Origin: Pelomonas sp051857475
GTDB taxonomy: Bacteria > Pseudomonadota > Gammaproteobacteria > Burkholderiales > Burkholderiaceae_C
Assembly: GCF_051857475.1 (NCBI RefSeq)
Contig: NZ_JBPZGZ010000003.1
Span: forward strand, 620,001-684,000
Direction: 5' to 3'
Length of the DNA: 64,000 nt
Made by a program: the position numbers and the translations under genes. The number at the start of each line of letters is the position of its first letter. Position 1 is the first letter of the stretch. A model generated the notes under the pieces. It did no database searches, was not told where the DNA came from, and was given only the letters and a program-made list of their open reading frames with translations. Below, piece after piece: positions 25,103 to 32,771 of this stretch.

Positions 25103-25420
25103 TCACCACCGTCTTCCCGGCCAAGGGCCGACGGTGCGCCACTGTTCAAGATAGCTCAGCGCCTGCGCTTCAGTGATCTCGTCATCATCGGGATCGAACT
25201 CTCCGGACAGCGAAGCGTTGAGGAAGCCGCGGATGTCGTCGGTGTGATTGGACCACCCGCCGTTCCTGCGCGCCAGGTACAAGCCGCCCGGTTCGTGCGG
25301 CGAAAAAAAGGGCTTGCCATCGTCCAACTGCCTATAGATCTCGTAGGGGCCACCGGAGCCATCGGTAAGCTGGTAGTACTTCCAGCGCATGGCGGCAAAC
25401 GGCATCGTCATCGGGCTCAT
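25103..25420 (-). CDS. Small protein of unknown function in the toxin island (C)
   Basis: The 105-residue acidic protein (YYQLTDGSGGPYEIYRQLDD, GGLYLARRNGGWSNHTDDIR) starts at an ATG that overlaps the stop of the previous gene by four bases, indicating coupling. An internal Met at residue 11 is a second possible start. It shares the motif DIRGFLNASL with the start of its upstream neighbour (NIRSFLDASL). The aromatic-rich N-terminal half resembles many small bacterial immunity proteins, without a named family. Confidence 0.65.
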   Translation of the reverse strand: MSPMTMPFAAMRWKYYQLTDGSGGPYEIYRQLDDGKPFFSPHEPGGLYLARRNGGWSNHTDDIRGFLNASLSGEFDPDDDEITEAQALSYLEQWRTVGPWPGRRW

Positions 25421-25761
25421 GGCTCGCGTGTGACCAGGCTTTCAAGAGCGACATCGGACAGCTCACCCGGAAAGTCGATGGCGACGCTGACTTGCCAGCT
25501 GCCCGACATGGCTTGGCTTACGGACACGCCGTTCACCGGTACCAGCACCCGCTGGCCACCGACGCTGGACACAGTCACGCGCGCTCCAAACGCCTGCTCC
25601 ACTTCGCTTCTTCGCGAGAACTCCTTCAGCAAAAGAGGTCCGGTGAGCAGGGTCTGGCCGCCTGCGGTCGGCACGACGTCCTTGACGACCATCAGCTCCA
25701 TGTTCAAGTCATTCAACGAGGCGTCGAGGAAACTGCGGATGTTGTCGGCGCGAGGGCTCAA
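25417..25761 (-). CDS. Small protein of unknown function in the toxin island (B)
   Basis: The 114-residue protein (MSPRADNIRSFLDASLNDLN, then PVNGVSVSQAMSGSWQVSVA) has no signal peptide, membrane segment or recognised catalytic motif. Its N-terminus carries NIRSFLDASL, which recurs in the middle of the next gene's product, suggesting duplication and recombination between the two. It starts 5 bases after the cupin-like gene and overlaps the next gene by four bases. A role as an immunity protein is likely by context only. Confidence 0.65.
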   Translation of the reverse strand: MSPRADNIRSFLDASLNDLNMELMVVKDVVPTAGGQTLLTGPLLLKEFSRRSEVEQAFGARVTVSSVGGQRVLVPVNGVSVSQAMSGSWQVSVAIDFPGELSDVALESLVTREP

Positions 25762-25766
25762 TCGCG

Positions 25767-26096
25767 TCAGCTTGCTTTATCGGTGAATTGCGGGAGCCTG
25801 TAAACCTTCATCAGGCAAACGGCCGATTCGACCGACGCCTCGAACTCATAGGGGCCTGGCAGCAAATCTGCATACTCTCCAGCGTGCACGAGGGCCGGGC
25901 CCGCATCCGTGTGATAGGTGCAGCGGCCTTCAAAGACATACACCCGACTGGCCTGAGACAGGCTTCCCGAAAACTTCGCCCCCGCGTCATAGCGGTTGGG
26001 GAAAAACCGATGTCCCTGTTCCGCCGGGAAGAGCGCTTTCACCGCATCTTCTGTGAGATCTCTATCGGAGATCTCCGTCCAAGAGTGCACCTTCAT
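25767..26096 (-). CDS. Cupin-like small protein, probable immunity protein (A)
   Basis: The 109-residue protein follows the toxin-like gene by only 10 bases, the normal place for its cognate immunity gene. The sequence ASRVYVFEGRCTYHTDAG, then ALVHAGEYADLLPGPYEF, fits a small cupin-type beta-barrel. The ATG at 26096 (MKVHSWTEISDRDLTEDA) is chosen; 30 upstream codons in frame run back into the toxin gene. Codon use looks less GC-biased than in the flanking flagellar genes. The cupin assignment is moderate and the immunity role is inferred from position. Confidence 0.65.
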   Translation of the reverse strand: MKVHSWTEISDRDLTEDAVKALFPAEQGHRFFPNRYDAGAKFSGSLSQASRVYVFEGRCTYHTDAGPALVHAGEYADLLPGPYEFEASVESAVCLMKVYRLPQFTDKAS

Positions 26097-26106
26097 CACT
26101 GTCCTT

Positions 26107-27957
26107 TCAGAACTCAATGCCGTACTTGGCAAAAGCGTTCTTCGCCCGAACCAACACGGCCGCATTTTGCGCGGCAGTATTGCCATTCATGAAGTGTCCG
26201 CTGTGCTCGTTGATGTCAAGGCCTACATAACCGTCCCGTGCGTTGCCGGCAATTTCAGCCTCGCCGGCGGCAATGACCGGCTTGCCTCCGGTGATCACGG
26301 CATGTGAGATTTCAGTTCCGCCAGCGGCCAGCTTCGGAATGACGAGAAGGTCTCCCGAGGCTGTCACGGCGTATTTGATCGTGCCTTGGCCAATGGCTGC
26401 ATCGAACCCAGGGCCGACCGGCGATATGGGGCTGACACCACTGCTCCGGGCGATGGCCAGTTCTTCGGCCAGACTGCCGGGCAGTTGGTTTTCGAACAGG
26501 GGTTCAAGCCGGAAGTTTGCGATGGCGCCTCGTTGAGACAGCGGTCCTTTCAAACCCTCTGAAACGATGGCCGTCGTGCCGTAGTCCAGTGCTTTCGCGG
26601 CTACCAAGCTGGTCCCAAGCCCAGCCACGGCGGCGCCGGCGGCTGCCGGATCGCCGTTCTGCAAAGCTTCGCCGAGGTTGTAGGCTGCGCGCGTCCCACC
26701 CACCAGCGGAATGACGGAAACCGTGTTCTTCGCGGTTTCCCAAAGGCCTATGCCGGTGCCCTGCAGTCCGCCCGGGCCGGCCATCAGCTTCTCGCCCAGC
26801 ATGCTGTAGCCCACGTGCAGGTCATCGCCCGTGGCAACGTTCCAGGCGGCGGTCACCACGTCCGTGACTTCAAGCGGAAGCTCGGTGAGGCCTTTCCACA
26901 GCCCGTTGGCAATCCCGGTGACGAACTTGCCGCGCGTCGAGTCGCCATCCAGGGCGTAGGCCATTGGATTTGCGTCTCCCAACGCTGCGTATGTGGCAGC
27001 TTCATCAATCTCCTGCTTCGCGGGCGTCTGAGGTGCAGGTCGGGCTGCAACGGTTGCAGGCGCCTGTGCACTCATCTGCTCAAAGCTGGCACCGCTCAAA
27101 TCGATGCCCGAAGCATCAATGACTGAGTGCGCCGGGACTGCGCGGGTCGCCGCATCTGCCGCGATGAAGGCGCCGCCCGCCCTCAAGTTGGCGCCGCTCA
27201 GGTCGGGCAGCATCACCTGCTGACCCCGCAAGAGCAATGAAGATGAGGCGCCATTGGCCTGGGCCAGTGCCTGCGCATAGCGTTCGTCGCCGTATTCCTG
27301 CTTGGCGATTCGGGCCCACGAGTCACCGCTTTCGGCCGTGCGGCTCTTGACCGTGGCGTAGGCCGCAGGGTTCGCCGATTGCTCCACGGCGTTGAGCAGG
27401 CTTCTGTCGCCCGTCGGGGGCGGCGCATCCTCGACGGGCTCCGGCGGCAGTTCCGTGGGCAGCGGCTCCGGTTCGTCGATGGCCAATTCCGACTCGTAGT
27501 CCTGCGGGCCTGCGCTCTCCGCCATCTCCGTCTCCAGCCTTTGCACCTCGCTGCTGGCGGCGTCGAATTCCATCTCGGAGGCGTAGTCCAGATAGCCCTC
27601 GCTGACGCCGTGGTGGAAGGTGTCCACCCGGCCCAGCCGTGCTTGCGCCTGTTCCAGCATGCTGGCGAGAGTGGCCTGATGCTGGGAGATGAAAGCGAGG
27701 TCGGCGCTGCGGTCGGCTGCGGCGTCGGGTTCTTGCGGCTCTGGCGGCGGGGGCGTTAGTGCGGCGCCGGCGGGCGTGTCGTGGGCGGCCGGCGCCAGGT
27801 TGACCCAATGCGGCAGCTGCTGGCCCATGTCGCTCAGCGTCTGGCTGGATTCCTGGGGTTGCACTTCTGCTGGCACTGCTGCCGGTTCGGCGATTTCCGA
27901 AGTCTCGCTGGGCGCCAAGTCCTCGAAAGGGACGGCGCCAAAGGTTTCCAAGCGCAA
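26107..27957 (-). CDS. Polymorphic-toxin-like modular protein between flhB and flhA
   Basis: The 616-residue modular protein lies opposite to its flagellar neighbours. Residues 1-185 are low-complexity, acidic and Pro-rich with a helical stretch (85-150). Residues about 200-253 resemble a LysM/phage-tail-X module (SGDSWARIAKQEYGDERYAQ). Residues about 335-470 form a Gly/Ala-rich helical linker seen in polymorphic toxins (PLEVTDVVTAAWNVATGDDL). The last ~95 residues look like a toxin tip (ISHAVITGGKPVIAAGEAEI, DINEHSGHFM; His552, His585, His588), resembling the type 43 polymorphic toxin domain from memory. No signal peptide, PAAR or VgrG domain is visible. The start is uncertain: TTG at 27957 follows GGGAGA, but the frame is open further upstream without ATG or GTG. 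Confidence 0.75.
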   Translation of the reverse strand: MRLETFGAVPFEDLAPSETSEIAEPAAVPAEVQPQESSQTLSDMGQQLPHWVNLAPAAHDTPAGAALTPPPPEPQEPDAAADRSADLAFISQHQATLASMLEQAQARLGRVDTFHHGVSEGYLDYASEMEFDAASSEVQRLETEMAESAGPQDYESELAIDEPEPLPTELPPEPVEDAPPPTGDRSLLNAVEQSANPAAYATVKSRTAESGDSWARIAKQEYGDERYAQALAQANGASSSLLLRGQQVMLPDLSGANLRAGGAFIAADAATRAVPAHSVIDASGIDLSGASFEQMSAQAPATVAARPAPQTPAKQEIDEAATYAALGDANPMAYALDGDSTRGKFVTGIANGLWKGLTELPLEVTDVVTAAWNVATGDDLHVGYSMLGEKLMAGPGGLQGTGIGLWETAKNTVSVIPLVGGTRAAYNLGEALQNGDPAAAGAAVAGLGTSLVAAKALDYGTTAIVSEGLKGPLSQRGAIANFRLEPLFENQLPGSLAEELAIARSSGVSPISPVGPGFDAAIGQGTIKYAVTASGDLLVIPKLAAGGTEISHAVITGGKPVIAAGEAEIAGNARDGYVGLDINEHSGHFMNGNTAAQNAAVLVRAKNAFAKYGIEF

Positions 27958-28108
27958 GGCTTTCTCCCTGGGTTCTCTGGTGGCGCCATTGAACGGGGGC
28001 GTGACTTTGTGGGCAATTGCCGGCGCTCCTATTTCGGCGCCGCGCGGCGCTAGGGTCGGCCGCAGCTCCAGACCCGGGGATTGGCCTGGAATCCCCCCTC
28101 ATTTCCGG

Positions 28109-28138
28109 CTCAAGTTTTCGGACCCGCCCAGAACAATG
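28109..28138 (+). promoter_or_regulatory. Putative class II promoter core upstream of flhA
   Basis: CTCAAGT, 15 bases, then GAACAATG, identical in both blocks and spacing to the element upstream of flhB. It lies about 100 bases before the flhA start, between it and the toxin island. Confidence 0.45.
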
Positions 28139-28238
28139 GCTTCCCAGGTGATCTGGGCTCATGGCGTCCGCGCTTTGTGCGCCAGTTCACGAAGTCCCTC
28201 ATCCGACCGCTTTCGACCCGCTGGCCCCAAGCCGATCC

Positions 28239-30329
28239 ATGAACCCGCTGATCCAGAAGCTGCAATCCCTGCTCGGCCCGCGTGCCGGCATCATCGCGGC
28301 GCTTGGCGCGCCGATCGCGGTGCTGCTGGTGCTGTCGATGATGGTGCTGCCGCTGCCGCCCTTCGCGCTGGACCTGCTGTTCACCTTCAACATCGCCATG
28401 GCCGTCATGGTCATGATGGTGGCAGCCCACATGGTCAGGCCGCTGGACTTCGCGGCCTTCCCGACCGTGCTGCTGCTGACCACGCTGATGCGCCTGTCGC
28501 TGAACGTTGCGTCCACGCGCGTGGTGCTGCTGCAGGGCCACACCGGCACGGGCGCCGCCGGCAAGGTCATCGAGTCCTTCGGCCACTTCCTGATCGGCGG
28601 CAATTTCGCGGTCGGCCTGATCGTGTTCGCCATCCTCGTTGTCATCAACTTCATCGTGGTGACCAAGGGTGCCGAGCGGATCGCGGAAGTTGGTGCGCGC
28701 TTCACCCTGGATGCCATGCCCGGCAAGCAGATGGCGGTGGACGCCGACCTGAACGCCGGCCTCATCAACGAGGCGGAGGCCAAGCGCCGCCGCGCCGAAC
28801 TGTCCGACGAAGCCGACTTCTTCGGTTCCATGGACGGTGCCAGCAAGTTCGTGCGCGGTGACGCGGTCGCCGGCATGCTGATCCTGGCCATCAACATCGT
28901 CGGTGGCTTCATCATCGGCGTCGCCCAGCACGGCCTCTCGGCCGGCCAGGCCGCCGACAGCTACATCCTGCTGGCCGTCGGTGATGCCCTGGTCGCCCAG
29001 GTGCCGGCTCTGCTGATCTCGGTCGCCGCCGCCATGGTGGTGTCGCGCGTCGGTACCGACAAGGACATCGGCAGCCAGATCGGCAAGCAGGTCTTCGGTT
29101 CGGCCAAGTCGTTGGCCATCACGGCTGGCGTCATCGGCGCTCTCGGTCTGATCCCGGGCATGCCGCACATCGTCTTCCTGCTGATCGCCGCCGGCCTGGG
29201 CTACCTGGCCTACTGGCTGCGCAGCAAGGAGCAGGCCCTGGAGGCCGCCAAGGCCGTCAAGCCCATCATGCCCAGCACCGAAGGCGCCGGCGAGGCCAGC
29301 TGGGAAGACCTGGTGCCCGTCGACACCCTGGGCCTGGAAGTCGGCTACCGCCTCATCACGCTGGTGGACAAGACCCGCGAGGGCGACCTGCTCAGCCGCA
29401 TCAAGGGCGTGCGCCGCAAGTTCGCGCAGGAAGTCGGCTTCCTGCCGCCGCCGGTGCACATCCGCGACAACCTCGAGCTGCGCCCCAGCCAGTACCGCAT
29501 CTCGCTGCGCGGCGCCGTCGTCGGCGAAGCCGAGGCCTACCCCGGCATGTGGCTGGCCATCAACCCCGGCCACGCGACGCAGAAGCTGATCGGCACGCCG
29601 ACCACCGACCCCGCCTTCGGCCTGCCGGCGGTGTGGGTCGAGGAACGGCAGAAGGAGATGGCCCAAATGAGCGGGTTTACGGTCGTTGATTGCTCGACCG
29701 TCGTGGCCACCCACCTTTCACACTTGATGCAAGTGCACGCGGCCAAGTTGTTGGGCCGTGTGGAGACGCAAGCCCTGGTGGAACACCTCACCAAGCAGGC
29801 GCCGCAATTGATCGAAGACGTGATTCCCAAGATGGTCAGCATCGCCACCCTGCAACGCGTTCTCCAGCTGCTGCTGGAGGAGGGCGTGCACGTCCGCGAC
29901 ATGCGCTCCATCGTCGAATGCCTGGCCGAGAACGCCGCCGCCGTCACCGACCCGGTCGAGCTGGCCCGCCGCATCCGCACCCACATCGCCCCGGCCATCG
30001 TGCAGCAGATCTACGGCTCCACCAAGGAGCTGGACGTCATCGCGCTGGAGCCCGAGCTCGAGCGCCTGGTCACGCAAGCCCTCAATTCGCCGCATGGCGC
30101 GGCCCTGGACCCCGGTGTCGCCGACACCCTGGCCCGCAGCGCTGCCGAGACGGCCCAGAAACAGGAAGACCGCGGCGTGCCGGCCACGCTGCTGGTGCCC
30201 GACCTGATCCGCGCACCCATGGCCCGCCTGCTCAAGCGCGCGGCACCCCGACTCAAGGTGCTCGGCCACAGTGAGATTCCTGAGACCCACACCATCCGCA
30301 TCGGCTCCATCATCGGAGGCACAGCATGA
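28239..30329 (+). CDS. flhA: Flagellar export gate protein FlhA
   Basis: FlhA forms the nonameric export gate and docks chaperone-substrate complexes. The 696-residue product has about eight membrane segments in the first 330 residues, the conserved FHIPEP region (TRVVLLQGHTGTGAAGKVIE, AGMLILAINIVGGFIIGVAQ, DAMPGKQMAVDADLNAG) and a large cytoplasmic C-domain. The ATG at 28239 (MNPLIQKLQSLL) is chosen; an upstream ATG at 28161 would add 26 residues unlike FlhA. It overlaps flhF by 4 bases. Confidence 0.98.
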   Translation: MNPLIQKLQSLLGPRAGIIAALGAPIAVLLVLSMMVLPLPPFALDLLFTFNIAMAVMVMMVAAHMVRPLDFAAFPTVLLLTTLMRLSLNVASTRVVLLQGHTGTGAAGKVIESFGHFLIGGNFAVGLIVFAILVVINFIVVTKGAERIAEVGARFTLDAMPGKQMAVDADLNAGLINEAEAKRRRAELSDEADFFGSMDGASKFVRGDAVAGMLILAINIVGGFIIGVAQHGLSAGQAADSYILLAVGDALVAQVPALLISVAAAMVVSRVGTDKDIGSQIGKQVFGSAKSLAITAGVIGALGLIPGMPHIVFLLIAAGLGYLAYWLRSKEQALEAAKAVKPIMPSTEGAGEASWEDLVPVDTLGLEVGYRLITLVDKTREGDLLSRIKGVRRKFAQEVGFLPPPVHIRDNLELRPSQYRISLRGAVVGEAEAYPGMWLAINPGHATQKLIGTPTTDPAFGLPAVWVEERQKEMAQMSGFTVVDCSTVVATHLSHLMQVHAAKLLGRVETQALVEHLTKQAPQLIEDVIPKMVSIATLQRVLQLLLEEGVHVRDMRSIVECLAENAAAVTDPVELARRIRTHIAPAIVQQIYGSTKELDVIALEPELERLVTQALNSPHGAALDPGVADTLARSAAETAQKQEDRGVPATLLVPDLIRAPMARLLKRAAPRLKVLGHSEIPETHTIRIGSIIGGTA

Positions 30330-31972
30330 ACGTCCGTAAATTCACCGCCCGCTCCTCGCGCGAGGCGTTGGCCCTCGTCAAGCAGGCCTTCGGTCCCGAC
30401 GCGGTCGTGCTGTCCAACAAGAACGTGCCGGAAGGCGTGGAAGTGCTGGCCATGGCGCCCGAAGGCATGGGACAGATCGAGCAGATCGCCCAGTCGGCGC
30501 CGCGCACCGTGGCCCGCCCGCAGGTCGCCCCGCCGCCGACCGTGCCCCAGCAGCCCGCCGCCCGCGGCAGCTTCGCCGACCGCGCCCGCATGGAGCCGAG
30601 CTTCGGCAGCCCCGAAGTGGGTGGCGACGTTGAGCAGCTGGCCATGAGCACGCTGAGCTTCCAGGACTATGTGCGCGAGCGCGTGCTGCGCCGCCGCCAG
30701 GCCGAGATGACCGGCCAGCCCGACCCTGTCGCGGCCGCGGCCCCGCGCATCGCCCCGCCGCCGACCCAGCCGGCCGCGACCTCGCTGGACGCGGCCCGCG
30801 CCCGTCGCGAGCAGCGTGCCGCCGAAGCCATGGCCGCGCTGGCGCCCAAGCGCGCCATGCCGCCGCCCACGCCGCCTCAGGCACGCCCCGCGCCGCCGGT
30901 GCTGCGCGACGAGATCCGCATCCCGACGGCCACCGCCCAGCGTGCCGTGCCGCAACTGAGCGACATCAGCGCGATGGAACCCATGCCCCTGCCGGGCCAG
31001 CCGACCGCCAACCAGCGCAGCCAGATGGACATGGCCTCCGAGCTGCGCCAGATGCGCGGCCTCATCGAGGAGCGCTTCTCCTCGCTGGCCTTCATGGAAA
31101 AGCTGCAGCGCCAGCCGGTACAGGCCCGCCTGACGCAGAAGCTGCTGGAGCTGGGTTTCTCGCCCGCCCTGGTGCGCAAGCTGGCCGAGAGCTGCCCGTC
31201 CGACTTCCGCGGCACCGACGTCGCCGACGAGACCGCCTGGGCCGCCCATGTGCTGTCGCGCAATCTGCAGACCGACGAGGCCGCCCGGGCCATCGAGGAC
31301 CGCGGTGGCGTGTTTGCGCTGATCGGCTCCACCGGCGTCGGCAAGACGACGACGACCGCCAAGCTGGCCGCCCACTTCGCCACCAAGTTCGGCGCCAGCC
31401 AGCTCGGCCTGATCACGCTGGACGCCTACCGCATCGGCGCCCACGAACAGCTGCGTGCCTACGGCCGCATCCTCGGCGTGCCCGTGCACACCGCCCACGA
31501 CCGCGCCTCGCTGGACGACCTGCTGGACCTGCTGTCCAGCAAGAAGCTGGTCCTCATCGACACCGCCGGCATGGCCCAGCGCGACAGCCGCACGCAAGAG
31601 CTGCTGGAGATGCTGGCCCATCCCAGCATCAAGAAGCTGCTCGTCATCAATGCTGCCCAGCAGGGCGAGACCATCGAAGACGTCGTCAACGCCTGGAAGG
31701 GCGCCGCCTGCGAAGGCGTCGTGCTCAGCAAGATCGACGAAGCCGTGAAGCTGGCCCCGGCCCTGGACACCCTGATCCGCCACAAGCTCAAGGTGCTGGG
31801 CGTGGCCAACGGCCAGCGCGTGCCGGAAGACTGGCATCGCCTGCCCAGCGTGGCCCTGGTGCAGCGCGCGCTGAAGGGCGCCGCCTCGGGTGCCTGGCGC
31901 ATGGACAACACCGACGTCAACCTCATCTTTGCCGGCGCGCCGCTGACCGAAGGCATGAGGGCTGTCCACTGA
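30326..31972 (+). CDS. flhF: Flagellar SRP-type GTPase FlhF
   Basis: FlhF is a GTPase that sets the place and number of flagella, mainly in polar flagellates. The 548-residue product has an N-terminal basic region and a Pro/Ala-rich linker (about 60-220). The SRP-type GTPase domain follows, with P-loop GSTGVGKT at 334-341, the DAYRIGAHEQL motif and DTAGMAQRD. It overlaps flhA by 4 bases and shares one base with flhG. FlhF together with FlhDC is notable, because FlhDC is usual for peritrichous cells and FlhF for polar ones. Confidence 0.97.
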   Translation: MNVRKFTARSSREALALVKQAFGPDAVVLSNKNVPEGVEVLAMAPEGMGQIEQIAQSAPRTVARPQVAPPPTVPQQPAARGSFADRARMEPSFGSPEVGGDVEQLAMSTLSFQDYVRERVLRRRQAEMTGQPDPVAAAAPRIAPPPTQPAATSLDAARARREQRAAEAMAALAPKRAMPPPTPPQARPAPPVLRDEIRIPTATAQRAVPQLSDISAMEPMPLPGQPTANQRSQMDMASELRQMRGLIEERFSSLAFMEKLQRQPVQARLTQKLLELGFSPALVRKLAESCPSDFRGTDVADETAWAAHVLSRNLQTDEAARAIEDRGGVFALIGSTGVGKTTTTAKLAAHFATKFGASQLGLITLDAYRIGAHEQLRAYGRILGVPVHTAHDRASLDDLLDLLSSKKLVLIDTAGMAQRDSRTQELLEMLAHPSIKKLLVINAAQQGETIEDVVNAWKGAACEGVVLSKIDEAVKLAPALDTLIRHKLKVLGVANGQRVPEDWHRLPSVALVQRALKGAASGAWRMDNTDVNLIFAGAPLTEGMRAVH

Positions 31973-32754
31973 TGATGGTCGACCAAGCCCATGGCCTGCG
32001 CCGCCTGTTCGCGGCGTCCAAGACCCGCTTCGTGCCGGTGGTCAGCAACCCGCGCGTGATGGGTGCCGGCGCTCTGCTCGAAGGCCTGTGCTCGGCCTTT
32101 GCCGAGCTGAATCTGCACACCCTGGTCGTCGATGCCGGCGAGCATTCGCCCAAGCCCTCCGAGCTGGCGGGCGTGGACCTCTCCAACTGCATCGAGCGCC
32201 TGTCGCCCAAGGTGTCCTACCTGGCCGCCCGCGGCCTGCCGCTGCGCCACATCAACGCCCATGGTTCGGCGGCCTCCTTCCTGGAAGCCGTGGCTGATGC
32301 CGCGCCGGATGCCGACGTCATCCTGCTGCATGCACCGGCGGCCGAACTGGCCCGCGTCGTGGCCCTGCGCGAGGTGCGCCCGCTGCTGCTGGCTGATACC
32401 GAGCCGGCCAGCGTGACGGAAGCCTATGCCGGCATGAAATGGCTCACACAACGGGCCGGCCTGATGGTCTACAGTCTGCTCATGGCCTGCCACCCTCAGC
32501 TGCGCGTGGCCACCCGCATCGCGCAACAGCTTCACTCCTGCGCCGACGGCTTCCTCGGCGCGGTGCTGCGCGACTGGGCCTGCCTGGACCCGAGAGCCTC
32601 CCAGAACGCACCGCTGACGCCTGAGTTGCGCCATCTCGCCCGCGAGCTGCTGCTCGCGGCGCCTCCCGGAGCGGCCGTCGACGCGGCCGCCTCCGACGCG
32701 ACCCCGCTGCGCCCGGCGCGCAAGGTGTCTAACCCCCTCATCGCAGCGCATTGA
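31972..32754 (+). CDS. flhG: FlhG/FleN-like MinD-family protein with degenerate P-loop
   Basis: FlhG is normally a MinD-type ATPase that limits flagellar number through FlhF. This 260-residue product lies where flhG is expected, between flhF and fliA, and keeps the overall fold pattern (a first strand RFVPVVS, a later LVVDAGE, and a long alpha/beta core). The P-loop segment reads SNPRVMGAGALLEG (residues 25-38) instead of the GKGGVGKT-type motif, so the ATP-binding lysines are missing. It may be a non-hydrolysing partner. It overlaps flhF by one base, and its stop precedes the fliA ATG by 17 bases. Confidence 0.82.
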   Translation: MMVDQAHGLRRLFAASKTRFVPVVSNPRVMGAGALLEGLCSAFAELNLHTLVVDAGEHSPKPSELAGVDLSNCIERLSPKVSYLAARGLPLRHINAHGSAASFLEAVADAAPDADVILLHAPAAELARVVALREVRPLLLADTEPASVTEAYAGMKWLTQRAGLMVYSLLMACHPQLRVATRIAQQLHSCADGFLGAVLRDWACLDPRASQNAPLTPELRHLARELLLAAPPGAAVDAAASDATPLRPARKVSNPLIAAH

Positions 32755-32771
32755 CTCCGCCGGGAGCTGAT

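Noticed and set aside
24381..28017. Insertion sequence or integrase borders around the toxin island
   Set aside because: No transposase, integrase, direct repeats or tRNA-type attachment site could be seen at the edges, so transfer by a mobile element is not claimed.
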